A stretch of DNA of 64,000 nt from Flavobacterium chungbukense (GCF_020805785.1 NZ_JAJGZV010000001.1:1178001-1242000); one strand, 5' to 3'. Shown: positions 43,166 through 52,894, counted from the first letter of the stretch. Translations and numbers: made by a program. The notes: generated by a model from the sequence alone, not told the origin.

Positions 43166-44177
43166 TTTCTCCTATATTAAAGTTTCTGATGCCAAGCAGG
43201 CCATTGCAGAGCTGAACGGGGATATCCGCAATAAAGCAGTGGCCGGCGGTACGAATATCAATGATCTTCTGAAGTACTTCGTAACCAAAGCCGATAAACT
43301 AGTAGATATTAATCCGATTCAGGAATTCAATTCAATAATAAGGCTTGATGACGGCGGAGTAAGGCTAGGCGCCCTGCATACCAATGCAGATACTGCATAT
43401 GACCCCATAATTGAGGAACGCTATCCTTTACTGTCAAAAGCTATCCTGGCAGGCGCTTCTGCCCAGATCAGAAATATGGCTACCAATGGAGGCAATCTGA
43501 TGCAGCGTACGCGATGTTATTATTTTTATGATATCAGCACCCCCTGCAATAAAAGAGATCCGGGTTCTGGATGTTCTGCCATTTCAGGTTATAATAGGAT
43601 CCATGCTATTTTGGGGCAAAGCGAAAATTGTATTGCTGTCTTCCCTTCCGATATGTGCGTGGCTTTAGCGGCTTTAAATGCGCAAGTCAATATCAGCGGC
43701 CCTAATGGAGAAAGAAAATTGCCGTTTGCTAATTTTCATCGTCTTCCAAGCGAAACGCCTCATCTTGACAATAATCTCATCCATGGAGAGGTAATTACCA
43801 GCATAGATCTTCCTGCTGAAGGATTTGCGGAAAACTATTCTTATTTAAAGCTCAGAGACAGAAGTTCGTATTCTTTTGCCTTGGTTTCTGTAGCATCTGC
43901 TTTTGAATTGGAGCAGGGAACTATAAAAAATGCCCGAATTGCATTGGGAGGTGTAGCGCACAAACCATGGAGAGTTTTGGAGGCGGAAGATTTTTTAAAG
44001 CAAAAAGAACCTACTCGCGAAAATTTTTCCCAAGCTGCAAAAATTATTCTTAACGGGGCTTTTGGTTATGAACATAATAACTTTAAAATTGAACTGGCAC
44101 ACAGAGCAATTATCCGAAACTGCCTGATGGCATTATATCCAGAATCACAGCGTCCCGGCGCAAAACCTTCACGCTGA
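43158..44177 (+). CDS. Aldehyde oxidoreductase FAD subunit (PaoB-like, extra Fe-S)
   Basis: The 339-residue FAD-binding subunit (CO-dehydrogenase flavoprotein fold). FAD motifs: AVAGGTNINDLLKYFV and ATNGGNLMQRTRCYYF. The insertion with CYYFYDISTPCNKRDPGSGC carries the Cys set that binds the additional [4Fe-4S] cluster of E. coli PaoB, so the same is expected here. The C-terminal CODH domain begins near residue 225 (FAENYSYLKLRDRSSYSFAL). It sits between the 2Fe-2S and molybdenum subunits. Confidence 0.92.
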   Translation: MNNFSYIKVSDAKQAIAELNGDIRNKAVAGGTNINDLLKYFVTKADKLVDINPIQEFNSIIRLDDGGVRLGALHTNADTAYDPIIEERYPLLSKAILAGASAQIRNMATNGGNLMQRTRCYYFYDISTPCNKRDPGSGCSAISGYNRIHAILGQSENCIAVFPSDMCVALAALNAQVNISGPNGERKLPFANFHRLPSETPHLDNNLIHGEVITSIDLPAEGFAENYSYLKLRDRSSYSFALVSVASAFELEQGTIKNARIALGGVAHKPWRVLEAEDFLKQKEPTRENFSQAAKIILNGAFGYEHNNFKIELAHRAIIRNCLMALYPESQRPGAKPSR

Positions 44178-44203
44178 TTTACGCTAGATTAAAACTGAAA
44201 AAA

Positions 44204-46441
44204 ATGACAAAATTACCCTCAATAGGCAAACCAATCAGCAGACTGGAAGGCCGTTTAAAAGTTACAGGAATTGCGAAGTATGCAGGTGAGTACCAAGCTC
44301 CTGGACTTCTTTACGGTTATGTGGTAAACAGCACCATTACAAAAGGTACAATCAAGATTATTGACACGGCAGATGCAAAAGCACTGGAGGGCGTCATTGA
44401 AATCTTCACTCATGAAAACAGGCCTTCCACGGCGTGGTTCGATTTTCAGTATGCTGATATGGATGCGCCTCCCGGAACGGTTTTCAAACCCTTAAAGGAT
44501 AATGAGATTAAATATAATGGGCAGCCCATTGCACTAGTGGTCGCTGACACTTTTGAAATGGCACGTTATGCTGCCACTCAGATTAAACTTGCTTATGTTG
44601 AAGAAAAATTCGAAACTGACTTAGAATCTAATATCGATAAAGCCAGAAAGCCAAAAAAAGGAATGGCTTCTATGCTGAAACCGCCGCCGCCTAAACCGGC
44701 AGGGGATTTCGAGAAAGCCTACGAAAGCTCTTTTGTGCAGAGTTCGGGAGAATTCAAACATGGTACGGAACATCATAATCCGATGGAAATGTTTGCCACA
44801 ACGGTGATTTATGAAGGTAAAAACAGACTTAAAATTTATGATAAAACCCAAGGGACTGTTAATTCTCAAATGTACGTGGCAAACGTTTTTGGATTAAAAA
44901 TGAAAAACGTTCAGGTGATTGCACCTTTTGTCGGCGGTGCTTTTGGATCTGGACTTCGTCCGCAGTACCAATTGTTTATGGCCGTTATGGCGTCTCTGGC
45001 CTTAAAAAGAAATGTCCGCGTTACTTTAGACAGGGCGCAGATGTTCACTTTCGGGCACAGACCTACTACGCTGCAGTATGCCAAGTTTGGAGCTGATGAA
45101 AAAGGGAAATTAAACGCCGTATATCACAAAGCAATAGGAGAAACTTCGCAGTTTGAAGATTATACAGAAATTGTGGTAAACTGGGCTGGCATGCTTTATC
45201 CTGCTGAAAATACGCTACTCGAGCATAGACTCGTTCCGTTGGATGTTTATTCTCCTCTGGATATGCGCGCTCCTGGGGGAAGCACCGGCATGCATGCCGT
45301 TGAGGTTACGATGGATGATTTGGCCTATAAGCTGAACATTGATCCTGTTGAATTTCGTCTTATCAATTACGCTGAAAAAGATAAAAGCTCTGGGAAAGAA
45401 TATTCGAGTAAAGAACTTAGAAAATGCTATTTACAGGCTGCAGCAAAATTTGGATGGGAGAAAAGAAGTCCTGAGCCCCGAAGCATGAAGCGAGGAAATA
45501 AACTGGTCGGATACGGAATGGCGACTGGCATTTGGGATGCCAACAGAATTTTAGCCCGCGCTCAGGCAATTATGACAAGTGACGGAAAGGTCGAAATTAA
45601 AAGTGCTGTTACTGATATTGGAACAGGAACAATTACTATCATGACCCAGATTGCTTCGGACGAACTCGGACTTCCTTTAGAAGATATTACTTTCTCTTTT
45701 GCCGACAGCAGCATGCCTTTTGCACCGATACAGGGCGGTTCGTTTACTACCGCAACAGTGGGTTCGGCTGTTCAGGTGGCTTGCAGGGCATTAAATAAAG
45801 AATTATTTAAAAAAGCTAAAAGAGATAAAGACTCCGGTCTTGCAGATGCGGCATTTGAAGACGCTGTTTTCAGCGACGGCTTTATATTTTTGAAAAATAG
45901 TGCGGAAGTGAAATACAGCGTGCAGGAAATTTTTGCTGCCAACGGCGGAAAAGAAATTAAAACAACCAATAGTTCAATGCCAAACCCGCTGACGTACGGG
46001 AAAAAGATTAAACTCGTACATAGCGCGGTTTTTGTTGAGGTGGAAGTTGATGAGGAACTGGGAATTATTGAAGTCACCAGAGCGGTCACAGCCGTTGCAG
46101 CAGGGAAAATTATTAATCCTAAAACAGCAGAGAGCCAGATTTTAGGGGGAATGATCTGGGGGATAAGCAAAGCCCTTCATGAAGAAACCATATTAGATAA
46201 TCAGTTTGGAAAATATATGAATACTAATCTGGCAGAATATCATATTCCTGTTCATGCGGATATTCATGATCTGGACGTTGTTTTTGTAGAAGAAGAGGAT
46301 GATTTTGTCAACGATTTAGGTGTTAAAGGAGTAGGAGAAATTGGAGTAGTGGGAATGCCTCCAGCCATCACAAATGCTATTTTTCATGCAACAGGAAAGC
46401 GTATTAATAACCTGCCGATTCATTTTGACAAACTTTTATAA
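44204..46441 (+). CDS. Aldehyde oxidoreductase molybdenum-cofactor subunit (PaoC-like)
   Basis: The 745-residue catalytic subunit. It begins with the a/b hammerhead domain (about 20-135: GKPISRLEGRLKVTGIAKYA), followed by the Moco domains: PFVGGAFGSGLRPQY, DMRAPGGSTGMHAVE, QGGSFTTATVGSAVQ, and the catalytic base Glu in GVKGVGEIGVVGMPP near the end. The family oxidises aromatic and other aldehydes, often for detoxification. No XdhC/PaoD-type Moco-sulfuration chaperone is within the window. A hairpin terminator follows. Confidence 0.93.
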   Translation: MTKLPSIGKPISRLEGRLKVTGIAKYAGEYQAPGLLYGYVVNSTITKGTIKIIDTADAKALEGVIEIFTHENRPSTAWFDFQYADMDAPPGTVFKPLKDNEIKYNGQPIALVVADTFEMARYAATQIKLAYVEEKFETDLESNIDKARKPKKGMASMLKPPPPKPAGDFEKAYESSFVQSSGEFKHGTEHHNPMEMFATTVIYEGKNRLKIYDKTQGTVNSQMYVANVFGLKMKNVQVIAPFVGGAFGSGLRPQYQLFMAVMASLALKRNVRVTLDRAQMFTFGHRPTTLQYAKFGADEKGKLNAVYHKAIGETSQFEDYTEIVVNWAGMLYPAENTLLEHRLVPLDVYSPLDMRAPGGSTGMHAVEVTMDDLAYKLNIDPVEFRLINYAEKDKSSGKEYSSKELRKCYLQAAAKFGWEKRSPEPRSMKRGNKLVGYGMATGIWDANRILARAQAIMTSDGKVEIKSAVTDIGTGTITIMTQIASDELGLPLEDITFSFADSSMPFAPIQGGSFTTATVGSAVQVACRALNKELFKKAKRDKDSGLADAAFEDAVFSDGFIFLKNSAEVKYSVQEIFAANGGKEIKTTNSSMPNPLTYGKKIKLVHSAVFVEVEVDEELGIIEVTRAVTAVAAGKIINPKTAESQILGGMIWGISKALHEETILDNQFGKYMNTNLAEYHIPVHADIHDLDVVFVEEEDDFVNDLGVKGVGEIGVVGMPPAITNAIFHATGKRINNLPIHFDKLL

Positions 46442-46483
46442 ATAATAACCGAATTATTAATGAGTTAATTCTTTAACAATAAA

Positions 46484-46520
46484 AAAAAACTCAGCAGTTT
46501 GTACTGTTGAGGTTTTTTTA
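46484..46520. terminator. Hairpin between convergent genes
   Basis: AACTCAGCAGT and ACTGTTGAGGTT pair with one bulge, with A-run before and T-run after, so it can serve both the molybdenum-subunit gene and the convergent SDR gene. Confidence 0.75.
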
Positions 46521-46547
46521 TACGTAAAAAAATCTGTAGTTTTTTGA

Positions 46548-47552
46548 TTACGGATTCCCTTCACCGCCGCTCGAACCGTATATTTGGCCTGTTGCATAGC
46601 TGGCATCTTCAGCGGCAAGCTGTACATAAATAGAGGCAAGTTCGGCCGGCTGTCCAGGTCTTCCTAAAGGGGTGCGGGATCCAAATTCTTTTAGTTTTTC
46701 CATACTGGCGCCTCCGCTCACCTGCAGGGCGGTCCAGACTGGTCCCGGAGCAACACCGTTCACCCTGATTCCTTTCGGTCCCAGCTGTTTCGCCAGTGAT
46801 TTGATATAATTGGTTGTGGCAGCTTTAGTCTGAGCGTAATCATACAGATCTTCTGTTGGAGCATAAGCCTGAACCGAACTGGTGCCAATTATAGAAGAAC
46901 CTGGCTTAAGATAAGGAAGAGCGGCTTTAATGATCCAGAAAGGCGCATAAATATTGGTTTTCATGGTCCAGTCAAATTCTTCCGAAGAAATATCTAAAAT
47001 TGACTCATGTGCCTGCTGTCTTGCTGCGTTGTTTACCACGATATCCAGCCCGCCAAGGGCTTCGGCTGCCTGCTTGACAAGAGATCTGCAGAATGATTCA
47101 TCACGGAGATCTCCAGGAATGGCAACAGCCTTTCTTCCTGCAGCTTCAATCAGCTGGATTACTTCCTTAGCATCTTCTTCTTCAGTTGGATAATAATTTA
47201 TGGCAACGTCGGCGCCTTCTCTTGCATAAGCAATAGCGGCAGCTCTCCCCATACCGGAATCGCCTCCCGTAATAAGTGCTTTACGGCCTTTTAAACGTCC
47301 CGTTCCTTTGTAGCTTTCTTCACCGTGATCCGGTCTCGGATCCATTTTACTGACAAGTCCCGGCCATGGCTGTGACTGCTCATTGAATGGCGGAACTGCA
47401 TATTTAACAGTTGGATCTTGTATTTCAGCTCTATTGCTGCTTTGTTCTGCGGCTGGATTAACAGTATTTTCGGTATTCAGAGCGCTTTCCCCAAGTGCAG
47501 GTGCTACACCTGTCTGCTCTGTGTTGTGGGGTATGTTGTTTTTATTTTCCAT
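46548..47552 (-). CDS. SDR-family oxidoreductase, YghA/general-stress type
   Basis: A 334-residue SDR with a ~85-residue N-terminal extension (PPFNEQSQPWPGLVSKMDPR) typical of the YghA/YhdF group often annotated as general stress or glucose dehydrogenase-like proteins. Rossmann site ITGGDSGMGRAAAIAYA, NNAARQQAHES, catalytic Ser in IIGTSSVQAY and Tyr/Lys in YDYAQTKAA; C-terminal GVAPGPVWTALQVSGG and TGQIYGSSGGEG. Start 47552 is preferred (MENKNNIPHNTEQ); 47570 only adds six residues. It probably reduces small carbonyl compounds under stress; the substrate is not known. Confidence 0.9.
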   Translation of the reverse strand: MENKNNIPHNTEQTGVAPALGESALNTENTVNPAAEQSSNRAEIQDPTVKYAVPPFNEQSQPWPGLVSKMDPRPDHGEESYKGTGRLKGRKALITGGDSGMGRAAAIAYAREGADVAINYYPTEEEDAKEVIQLIEAAGRKAVAIPGDLRDESFCRSLVKQAAEALGGLDIVVNNAARQQAHESILDISSEEFDWTMKTNIYAPFWIIKAALPYLKPGSSIIGTSSVQAYAPTEDLYDYAQTKAATTNYIKSLAKQLGPKGIRVNGVAPGPVWTALQVSGGASMEKLKEFGSRTPLGRPGQPAELASIYVQLAAEDASYATGQIYGSSGGEGNP

Positions 47553-47681
47553 AATAATCGGATTTATCATTTATTTTTTTAACTTTCTTATCGAAATTGA
47601 CAATAACTCAAATTTAGCCAATGGCTTTGCTGCTGGTATTATAAAATTGCCTCTTTATGCCGCAATAATCTAATTTGAATG

Positions 47682-49259
47682 CTATTTGACATCTACTGGT
47701 TTTAAATTGGTCTGCGCGGGCCCGTTTGTAACAGTTCCGTCTGAGGCAAATCGGGAACCATGACACGGGCAGTCAAAAGATTTTTCATCATTATTCCAAT
47801 GGACAATACAGCCTAAATGGGGACAGACAGCAGAAAAAGCTTTCAGCGAGTCGTCATAGTCACGGTACACAGCAATTTTTTTTAAGCCTTTCGTAATGAT
47901 GCCGCCTTCTCCCGCGCGAACATCAGCCGTATTTTTTAAATCAGAAGAAGAAATCCAGTCCAGATACTGGGAAGCCATATTTACGGCTTCTTTTGCAAAG
48001 TCAAGAGTTGTTTTCAGCGTAATTCGAGAAGGGCTGTACAGATCTTCCCATTTATTTTTAATGCCCATAATGGCATCAGTAATAATGGCAGCCCCGATAG
48101 TGGCATGCGTCATCCCGTTTCCTGAATCGCCTGTAATGATATAAATATTATCATCTCCTGGATTTTTTCCCATAAAGCCTAATGAATCTACAGGTTCCAT
48201 TACCTGTCCAGACCATCTATATGCTATGTCTTCCAACATAGGAAAAAAGGTGCGCGTCCATTCTTCCAGTTTTTCATATCGTTCAGCTTCAGCAATATTT
48301 TCCTGATCGGCTTGGCCGGTTTTATGGTCTTCACCGCCTGAAATCAGCAGATCGTAATTCTCATCAAAATTTTCCACCCTTACATAATGATAAGGCTGGG
48401 AAACCCATTTGGAATCCGCATCTCCCGTATCCCACCAGAGAGCATAAGGAAGCTTTCCTTTAGGGATTTTACCGGCTATAACATAAGTCCTGTAAGCGGC
48501 CTGTTTGGTATGCATGGTAACCAGATCGTTAATTGGGGAGTTGGTTGCCACTACGATATGGTCAGCCGTATATTTGTAATTATTGACAAGAGCGCCGTCT
48601 TTTGTAATTTCTTCTGCACGTGATTGCGTATAAATGCGGCCTCCCAAAGATACTACAGCAGCTGCGAGTCCGTCAAGATAGCGCAGTATATGAAATTGGG
48701 CCTGGTTGTAAAATGCTAAACAGGATGTCTGGTCTCCATTGTATATCGAAGGAGTGCTTTTTAAAAGACCGGTATTAAGTCCTGCATTTTGTGTGGCTTC
48801 AAATTCTTTCTGCAGATTTTTTTCGTTGTCGCTGGGATGAAGGAACAGATAGCCGTTGACTCTTTTAAAGGAACAGTCTATATTTAAATCATTGACATTT
48901 TTCTCAATGGCGGCAATGGCTGCAGTATGGCTTTCAGCGGCCAGTTTAGTGCCTTCTTCTCCGAAGGTATCTTCGAGAAAGTAATAACGGTCATCCAATG
49001 CGCTCGTAAGATGCGCCGTTGTACGTCCCGTTTCGCCACTGCCTATAAAACCATCTTCTGCAAGCACTACTTTTTTTCCTTTTTTCAACAAATTATAAGC
49101 AGTTGTGAGTCCTGCTATTCCTCCGCCAATTATAAGAACTTCCGTATGTACATCGCCATTGGGTTTTTCAAATTCAGTAATTGGAGCAGAATCAATCCAA
49201 AATGATACATTTTCGCCTGAAGAGATGCTGCCGTCATTTAATTTATCTTGATTTTCCAT
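47682..49259 (-). CDS. FAD-dependent oxidoreductase with C-terminal Rieske domain
   Basis: A 525-residue fusion of a DadA/GlpO-like FAD oxidoreductase and a Rieske [2Fe-2S] domain. FAD-binding GxGxxG is in LIIGGGIAGLTTAYNLLKKG; GRTTAHLTS, and near 350 ITGDSGNGMTHATIG closes the FAD site. The Rieske centre is CPHLGCIVHW...CPCHGSRF with its two Cys and two His. Such fusions (Bacillus YhfW-like) have no settled function. Its neighbours (SDR, aldehyde oxidoreductase) suggest a redox or detoxification role. Confidence 0.92.
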   Translation of the reverse strand: MENQDKLNDGSISSGENVSFWIDSAPITEFEKPNGDVHTEVLIIGGGIAGLTTAYNLLKKGKKVVLAEDGFIGSGETGRTTAHLTSALDDRYYFLEDTFGEEGTKLAAESHTAAIAAIEKNVNDLNIDCSFKRVNGYLFLHPSDNEKNLQKEFEATQNAGLNTGLLKSTPSIYNGDQTSCLAFYNQAQFHILRYLDGLAAAVVSLGGRIYTQSRAEEITKDGALVNNYKYTADHIVVATNSPINDLVTMHTKQAAYRTYVIAGKIPKGKLPYALWWDTGDADSKWVSQPYHYVRVENFDENYDLLISGGEDHKTGQADQENIAEAERYEKLEEWTRTFFPMLEDIAYRWSGQVMEPVDSLGFMGKNPGDDNIYIITGDSGNGMTHATIGAAIITDAIMGIKNKWEDLYSPSRITLKTTLDFAKEAVNMASQYLDWISSSDLKNTADVRAGEGGIITKGLKKIAVYRDYDDSLKAFSAVCPHLGCIVHWNNDEKSFDCPCHGSRFASDGTVTNGPAQTNLKPVDVK

Positions 49260-49472
49260 TTTTATATTTTATAATTAACTTTCGAAGTATTGCTGTTTAA
49301 AGTTAAACATCCGATTATAAATTATTTTATAGCTTTACACTAGGGCGTTATATCATTGCCAGTAACAGTATTATAAAGCTTTGTGTGAAGTGAATGGAAA
49401 AGCCCCAGAACGGTAAAAACTTGCTGGCTGGGGCTTATAAGCTTATGCAATTTTTCTGAACTATCTATTATA

Positions 49473-49712
49473 TTATTCTGCTGCCGTGTTATCTACGGCA
49501 TTCAGCGCTACGTTATTTAGCAGACAGTCTGCTTCCTTTTCCTCAGCAGGAGCATGGTTTAAAAGCTTTTCAGCATCTTTTTTAAAAAGTATTTTGGCAA
49601 ATGCTGCAAGAATTCCATAAGCGGCAATCTCAAAATGTTCGATTATTTTCGAGGACGCAATAATTCGTCGTCTCGAACCGGTCCAGCATTCGTTTCATCA
49701 ATATCTGTACGG
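49473..49712 (-). pseudogene. Remnant of a YciF/DUF892 ferritin-like gene
   Basis: The minus strand encodes the C-terminal part of a YciF/DUF892 protein: IIASSKIIEHFEIAAYGILA, AFAKILFKKDAEKLLNHAPA and a stop at 49473. The block EHFEIAAYG is the family hallmark. Upstream sequence that fits the family (DIDETNAGPVRD) is in another frame, so a frameshift lies near 49661-49667, and no start or N-terminal ~100 residues are found. A broken copy of a stress-related ferritin-like gene is the best reading. The rest of the 49260-49780 gap shows nothing else. Confidence 0.75.
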
Positions 49713-49780
49713 TTTTTTTGAGCGTGCAAATTACAGCTTAGCCAGGATGCAAATGCATATTATTTTGAACGTAACGAAAC

Positions 49781-50734
49781 TTAATTTTCTATCTCGGTCC
49801 CGTGGGCAACAAGCCGGAACAGCGGTTCGTATTTCTGTATGTGAACATCAAGGTTGTGATTGATGGCGACCGGGCCAATACTGCCTTGAAGGCAGTACAG
49901 TTTCTGTTTATAGGTCCACATAAACTGCAGCATGCGTACTTTCATTTTCTTTAAAGCTATTTCCAGCGTCTCTTCGATTTCAACCAGTATTCCGGGCATT
50001 CCGTCAATTTTGAAGTTTTCAGTACGGATCAGCCTGCTTTGCGGCGGTATCATTTCTGAAACAGACTGCTCGGTAAGAATCATGTTTTGATCTTCTTCAG
50101 AAAGCTCATGTATTACGATAAGTATTTTTTCGTTTCCTTTGCCGTCGCAGCTGGTGAATTCTTGCACTGTTCCAGGCATCTCCGCTTCATCCGCTCTCCA
50201 GCTTTTAGGTATGGGAAGCCTTAGTACTGCGTCTTCTGCTTTTGGATGGTCCTCTGTGCTGAAGTTTATGATATGCCCATCGGTAACTTCCTCATGCGGC
50301 GCATCATGATAGGCAAAAGAGATAATGCCTTTTGGAACAGCGGCATTACTGCTGAATGCTATTTTGTCCTTGACCTGCTCCAGAAAACTTCCGGCATATT
50401 CTTTCTTTTCAATGGGGCTTTTCAGCTGTTCGTTAATAAGAGAATCGACATGCTTCTCCACAGCATTAAATTGAGAATCGTTGAGCTCCTGCTGCAGAAA
50501 ATCTTCTATATTTCTTTCAGCCCTGCCAAAAACAGGATGCGCATTTTTCTTCAGTTCACTGACTTGTTTTGTAAATGATGGGAACTGTCCGGCCACTTTT
50601 TTCAAGGCGGCATTCTGTCCTTTTAAATAGGCGTATGTTTCAATGGCAAGCTGCACTTTTTCAGAGGGATAGCGTGTCTGCGAGCAGCAGTGCACGGCAG
50701 ACAGGCAGTAAATAAAAAGGAACATGGTTTTCAT
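49781..50734 (-). CDS. Hypothetical exported protein
   Basis: A 317-residue protein with an N-terminal signal segment (MFLFIYCLSAVHCCSQ; C17 or C18 could be acylated). No family was recognised. The first half is helical (VQLAIETYAYLKGQNAALKK, NIEDFLQQELNDSQFNAVEK); the second half has alternating strands (GKGNEKILIVIHELSEEDQ, GMPGILVEIEETLEIALKK) ending in QFMWTYKQKLYCLQGSIGP, which recalls PsbP/DUF1795-like or DcrB-like folds of secreted lipoproteins. That resemblance is weak. It is a single gene with no obvious partner. Confidence 0.7.
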   Translation of the reverse strand: MKTMFLFIYCLSAVHCCSQTRYPSEKVQLAIETYAYLKGQNAALKKVAGQFPSFTKQVSELKKNAHPVFGRAERNIEDFLQQELNDSQFNAVEKHVDSLINEQLKSPIEKKEYAGSFLEQVKDKIAFSSNAAVPKGIISFAYHDAPHEEVTDGHIINFSTEDHPKAEDAVLRLPIPKSWRADEAEMPGTVQEFTSCDGKGNEKILIVIHELSEEDQNMILTEQSVSEMIPPQSRLIRTENFKIDGMPGILVEIEETLEIALKKMKVRMLQFMWTYKQKLYCLQGSIGPVAINHNLDVHIQKYEPLFRLVAHGTEIEN

Positions 50735-50911
50735 TGTGTTATTCTGTTTTTTAATTTACATTCCATAGGATAATTACTTACAAAAAAAAACAAAAATAAT
50801 GGAGGGGCTGAAATGTGGTTTATAACATTTCTTTATCTTGTTGTAAAATTTTCATCTGCATTTTCCGAACGAAAAAAATCTGAATAAAAACTCTGAATCT
50901 CCGCATTTGTA

Positions 50912-51308
50912 TTGTTGCTAAAATTGGAGAAGTCCGAAAATTGCCTTATCTTCGATGCACCAAATCATTTCGAAGTGTATGTAGTAGAACCAGAACCAGA
51001 ACATCTATTTTTAATAAACGGAGGAGAGACAGGAACCCTGATATCGCATCGGGACTGGAGCAGTTCGTCTTTGGGAGCTTTAGAGCAATGGCCTGAGAGT
51101 TTTCGCACCACACTTGGAATAATGCTTTCTTCCCCCTGTTCCCCTGTTTGTAGTCTGGGGTAAAGCGGCTGCTTTTTTTTACAATGATTCCTTCCGTCCT
51201 TTTCTTGCGCACAGCAGCGCACATTCTGATTATCTGGGAAAGGAATTCCATAAAGCACTGCCGTCAGAATGGAAATCAGTTTCTGATTCTTCCTGTTTTT
51301 TGAAATAG
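50912..51308 (+). pseudogene. N-terminal remnant of a PAS sensor histidine kinase
   Basis: The plus strand starts a PAS-type sensor kinase (NGGETGTLISHRDWSSSSLG, ALEQWPESFRTTLGIMLSS), then goes out of frame near 51138. The next frame continues the homologous sequence (PLFVVWGKAAAFFYNDSFRP, FLAHSSAHSDYLGKEFHKAL) and ends at a stop at 51306-51308. All of the kinase core is absent. The remnant is therefore frameshifted and truncated, running head-on into the response regulator remnant on the other strand. Confidence 0.8.
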
Positions 51309-51633
51309 CCCTGAACATTGCAGCTGTACGCTTTGAGTACGTTTTCAGGATTTTTTGAAGTTGAAAGAAAAATGTAAGGGACACATTTAGACCCTATTTC
51401 CTTGATTGACATAATCTGTTCCCTTAATTCAAATCCGTTGATTTTAGGCATATTGATGTCTGAGATTATGAGAAAAGGGAGAACTGACGCATTGGACAAA
51501 TACGGTATCGCTTCCAACGGGTCTGCTATAAACTTAAATTGTAAGGATATTCCAGGCTCTCAAAAATATCCTGAAGGAACAGTCTGTCGTCCTCATCGTC
51601 TTCAATTATAATAATTTCGCCTTTTCTTCTCAT
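51291..51633 (-). pseudogene. Frameshifted response regulator receiver domain
   Basis: From ATG 51633 the minus strand reads a CheY-like receiver (MRRKGEIIIIEDDEDDRLFL, with the acidic pocket EDD), breaks at about 51535-51545, and continues in the next frame (ADPLEAIPYLSNASVLPFLI, ISDINMPKINGFELREQI with the phospho-acceptor Asp, YIFLSTSKN with Thr/Ser, GYFKK with Lys). It ends abruptly near GYFKK where the kinase remnant begins. It resembles single-domain Rcp1-type regulators that pair with PAS kinases. Confidence 0.8.
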
Positions 51634-51773
51634 GTTATAAAGATACAGTTTAATAGAGTAATTAACGCAGAATTTCCTCTTATAATTTAAGTGAGTACGG
51701 AGATGAAAACCTTTTGGGAATTCAAATCCCAAAAGGTTTCAGCAAAACAGGCAAATAAATATTCCCGCTTTGC

Positions 51774-52439
51774 TTATTTTTCAAGATAAGATTTCAAACC
51801 GCTGATATCGTCGTGCACTATTTTCTCAAAAATGGGGTTCAGCAGTTTTGCTGCTCCCTGTCCCGCAATTCCCAGAGGAGCACGGTAAGAGATGGTAACG
51901 TCAATCTCAGTAGCAGCGCCATTGGCTTTGAAAAGCACTTTTCCAAAGTTCTTCACCGGAGCATCAGCTGCAGACTGCCAGCTTAGAAGCTTTTCTTTCT
52001 GGTCTTTGATGATTTCGGCTTTCCAGCTCAGCGAACCTATGCCAGCAGGTCCTTTTGCAGTCCATTCAGACTGCGTGCTGTTGATTGTTTTTACCGACTC
52101 CAGATGGTTCATGAATTTAGGAAGGTTCTCCAGATTGCGCCAGAAAGCATAGACCTCACTGATAGGTTTGTTGATGGTGATATTGGTTCTAATGTTTACA
52201 TTGGAGCCTTTATCATTCTTTAGATGGTCAACAGCGCTGTAAACAGGGCAGTAGCCGCTGATTCCTCTTGCCAGCATAGCGCCTCCTGAGGTAATCTGGC
52301 TGATATTTTTCTTTTCCTGTGAAAGTCCCTTGTACAGCAGATAAGAACCTGCTGCCGTCATCAGGATGCGTTCCAATGCCGAAACATTGACATTGCTTTT
52401 CGAAATGGTTTTTCTATTGGATATTGCTGAAGTGTGCAT
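51774..52439 (-). CDS. DUF2892 / SRPBCC (polyketide-cyclase-like) protein
   Basis: A 221-residue protein. The N-terminal 70 residues are DUF2892/YgaP-like with two short membrane-prone stretches (SALERILMTAAGSYLLYKGL, GGAMLARGISGYCPVY). The rest (about 80-221) is a START/SRPBCC ligand-binding domain of the CoxG/polyketide-cyclase 2 type (TINKPISEVYAFWRNLENLP, FMNHLESVKTIN, GSLSWKAEIIKDQKEKLLSW). This fusion is common in stress-related regions of Bacteroidota and Proteobacteria; the ligand is unknown. Confidence 0.85.
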   Translation of the reverse strand: MHTSAISNRKTISKSNVNVSALERILMTAAGSYLLYKGLSQEKKNISQITSGGAMLARGISGYCPVYSAVDHLKNDKGSNVNIRTNITINKPISEVYAFWRNLENLPKFMNHLESVKTINSTQSEWTAKGPAGIGSLSWKAEIIKDQKEKLLSWQSAADAPVKNFGKVLFKANGAATEIDVTISYRAPLGIAGQGAAKLLNPIFEKIVHDDISGLKSYLEK

Positions 52440-52468
52440 ACTGTATATTTTATAATTTAAATAAATTG

Positions 52469-52693
52469 TTAACTGTTGGTTGCCGCGCTTCCTGTGCTTC
52501 CGGCTCCTCCTGAGTTATTGTTTCCGCCTTCCTCTTCATAATGGTCTGGGGCATTTCCATCCTCATCACGCTCATCTTCCCAGTCGCCGGTGTTAACATG
52601 CCGGTCCTTGCTTTTATCATCTGAAGCTTTCATCTGCTGGTGGTACGGGCATTTTTGAAGTTCTTCTTCACTGTAATTATGCATTTTTTCCAT
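52469..52693 (-). CDS. Small acidic hypothetical protein
   Basis: A 74-residue hydrophilic protein, N-terminus MEKMHNYSEEELQKCPYHQQ with Cys/His, an acidic middle (GDWEDERDEDGNAPDHYEEE) and a Gly/Ser/Asn-rich tail. No family was recognised; it is likely disordered. The GDWEDERDEDG stretch recalls GDWGDWDE in the protein at 41870, which supports a shared class. Confidence 0.6.
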   Translation of the reverse strand: MEKMHNYSEEELQKCPYHQQMKASDDKSKDRHVNTGDWEDERDEDGNAPDHYEEEGGNNNSGGAGSTGSAATNS

Positions 52694-52894
52694 GATTGCT
52701 GTATTTTTAAGATTTTTAATGCATTAAAATTAAAGCAAGACCTGAATTTTTTTCTTATAGAAAAAATCACATTTTTTATCAAATTAACATGTTTGGGATA
52801 AGGGAGATTTTTTTTCCTATTGATTTGTTTTTGAGTGTTTTTATTGGTTAATTCCAATGTTTTAAAAAACGTTTTTTTTTAACACCGCATTAAA

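Noticed and set aside
49260..49472. Further gene in the gap after the Rieske oxidoreductase
   Set aside because: No open frame with a recognisable product; only AT-rich spacer and the YciF remnant to its right.
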